Positions 19,913 through 20,066 of a stretch of 20,066 nt of DNA are shown piece by piece. Both the position numbers and the translations under genes were made by a program. This DNA comes from a virus, in IMG/VR virus record IMGVR_UViG_3300026478_000126, positions 1 through 20,066 of that record; one strand, given 5' to 3'. The first letter of the stretch is position 1; every line of letters starts with the position of its first letter. The notes below the pieces were generated by a model that was not told where the DNA came from, searched no databases, and saw nothing but the letters and a program-made list of their open reading frames with translations.

Positions 19913-20066
19913 ATGTTTGAAAGCGGGTTTGACAGATTCTGGGCAGCATGGCCGAAGTCGCCTCGCAAGGGCGCTAAGTCGGCATGTCTAGTGAAGTGGA
20001 AAAAGGGTCTGTATGAGCATTGTGCAGACCAGATCATCAAGCACATTGAGTGGCAAAAAACCACCG
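19913..20066 (+). CDS. Replication protein, 5' part (partial)
   Basis: ATG 19913 has GGAG 9 nt upstream. The 51 visible residues ('FDRFWAAWPKSPRKGAKSAC', then LVKWKKGLYEHCADQIIKHI) show the F-x-x-F-W-x-x-[WY]-P-[KR] start common in phage replication initiators or helicase-loader-type proteins (lambda O/DnaC-like regions). The frame runs off the window end. Position downstream of cro-like fits a replication gene. The preceding 95 nt hold only a short hairpin (GGATGG/CCATCC, 19836-19855). Confidence 0.6.
   Translation, partial: MFESGFDRFWAAWPKSPRKGAKSACLVKWKKGLYEHCADQIIKHIEWQKTT

Noticed and set aside
19125-20066. Retron, DGR or lysogeny module near the cro-like gene
   Set aside because: No reverse transcriptase, integrase, template repeat or CI-type gene is visible in the window.

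Overview
The window is part of a tailed bacteriophage (Caudoviricetes) genome or provirus, not ordinary bacterial chromosome. It has head-tail, tail-fibre, ejection and lysis genes on the + strand. They face a long, tightly overlapping block of small early-type genes on the - strand, and a compact divergent control region lies near 19.05-19.12 kb. The tail and neck genes look podovirus-like (P22 gp4- and gp10-like). The recurring 'EREACAK...IRARG' small proteins, the basic proteins and the base composition suggest a betaproteobacterial (Burkholderiales-like, perhaps freshwater) host; that is inference. No tRNA, CRISPR array, integrase or CI-type repressor was found.

Region by region. (1) 1-870: the tail of an upstream gene, then four small very basic proteins (the second DUF6496-like, the fourth DUF6321-like). 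(2) 870-4980: a virion protein, a neck/tail accessory protein, a P22 gp10-like protein, a short fibre base with NAT repeats and a glycine-rich adhesin. An endonuclease VII-type HNH gene sits exactly between the neck gene and the gp10-like gene. (3) 4989-5838: a small tail-region protein and two adjacent single-domain cupins. (4) 5840-11529: three large alanine/glutamine-rich proteins, probably internal virion or DNA-ejection proteins. (5) 11533-12539: a 3-TM-type holin and a T4-type lysozyme that end the rightward late unit. (6) 19040 down to 12525, - strand: a sigma region-4-like protein, a small basic protein, a Sak3-type annealing protein, several small proteins, a YqaJ-type exonuclease, a protein with an SSB-like tail, a winged-helix protein, then about 15 small accessory proteins, mostly joined by ATGA overlaps. 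(7) 19125-20066, + strand: a Cro-like repressor, a compact RNA with a predicted pseudoknot and terminator, a second hairpin-rich stretch, a secreted Cys-rich peptide and the start of a replication-initiator-type gene.

How it fits together. The Cro-like protein and the sigma-like protein are divergently transcribed from a roughly 85-bp gap. Both -10 boxes sit 6-7 nt from the start codons, so both messages are probably leaderless. Three copies of a 20-bp palindromic element (TTGTYTAG-N4-CTRTACAA) were found, two in this gap and one overlapping a predicted internal promoter before the annealing-protein gene. This suggests one regulator controls early leftward expression, recombination genes and itself. 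The annealing protein, exonuclease and SSB-like protein form a recombination cassette, while the + strand block makes the neck, tail, ejection apparatus and lysis proteins.

The most unusual items are the pseudoknotted RNA after the cro-like gene, the three-copy operator/promoter element, and the HNH gene, which carries a diverged duplicate of the first 13 codons of the gene it interrupts.
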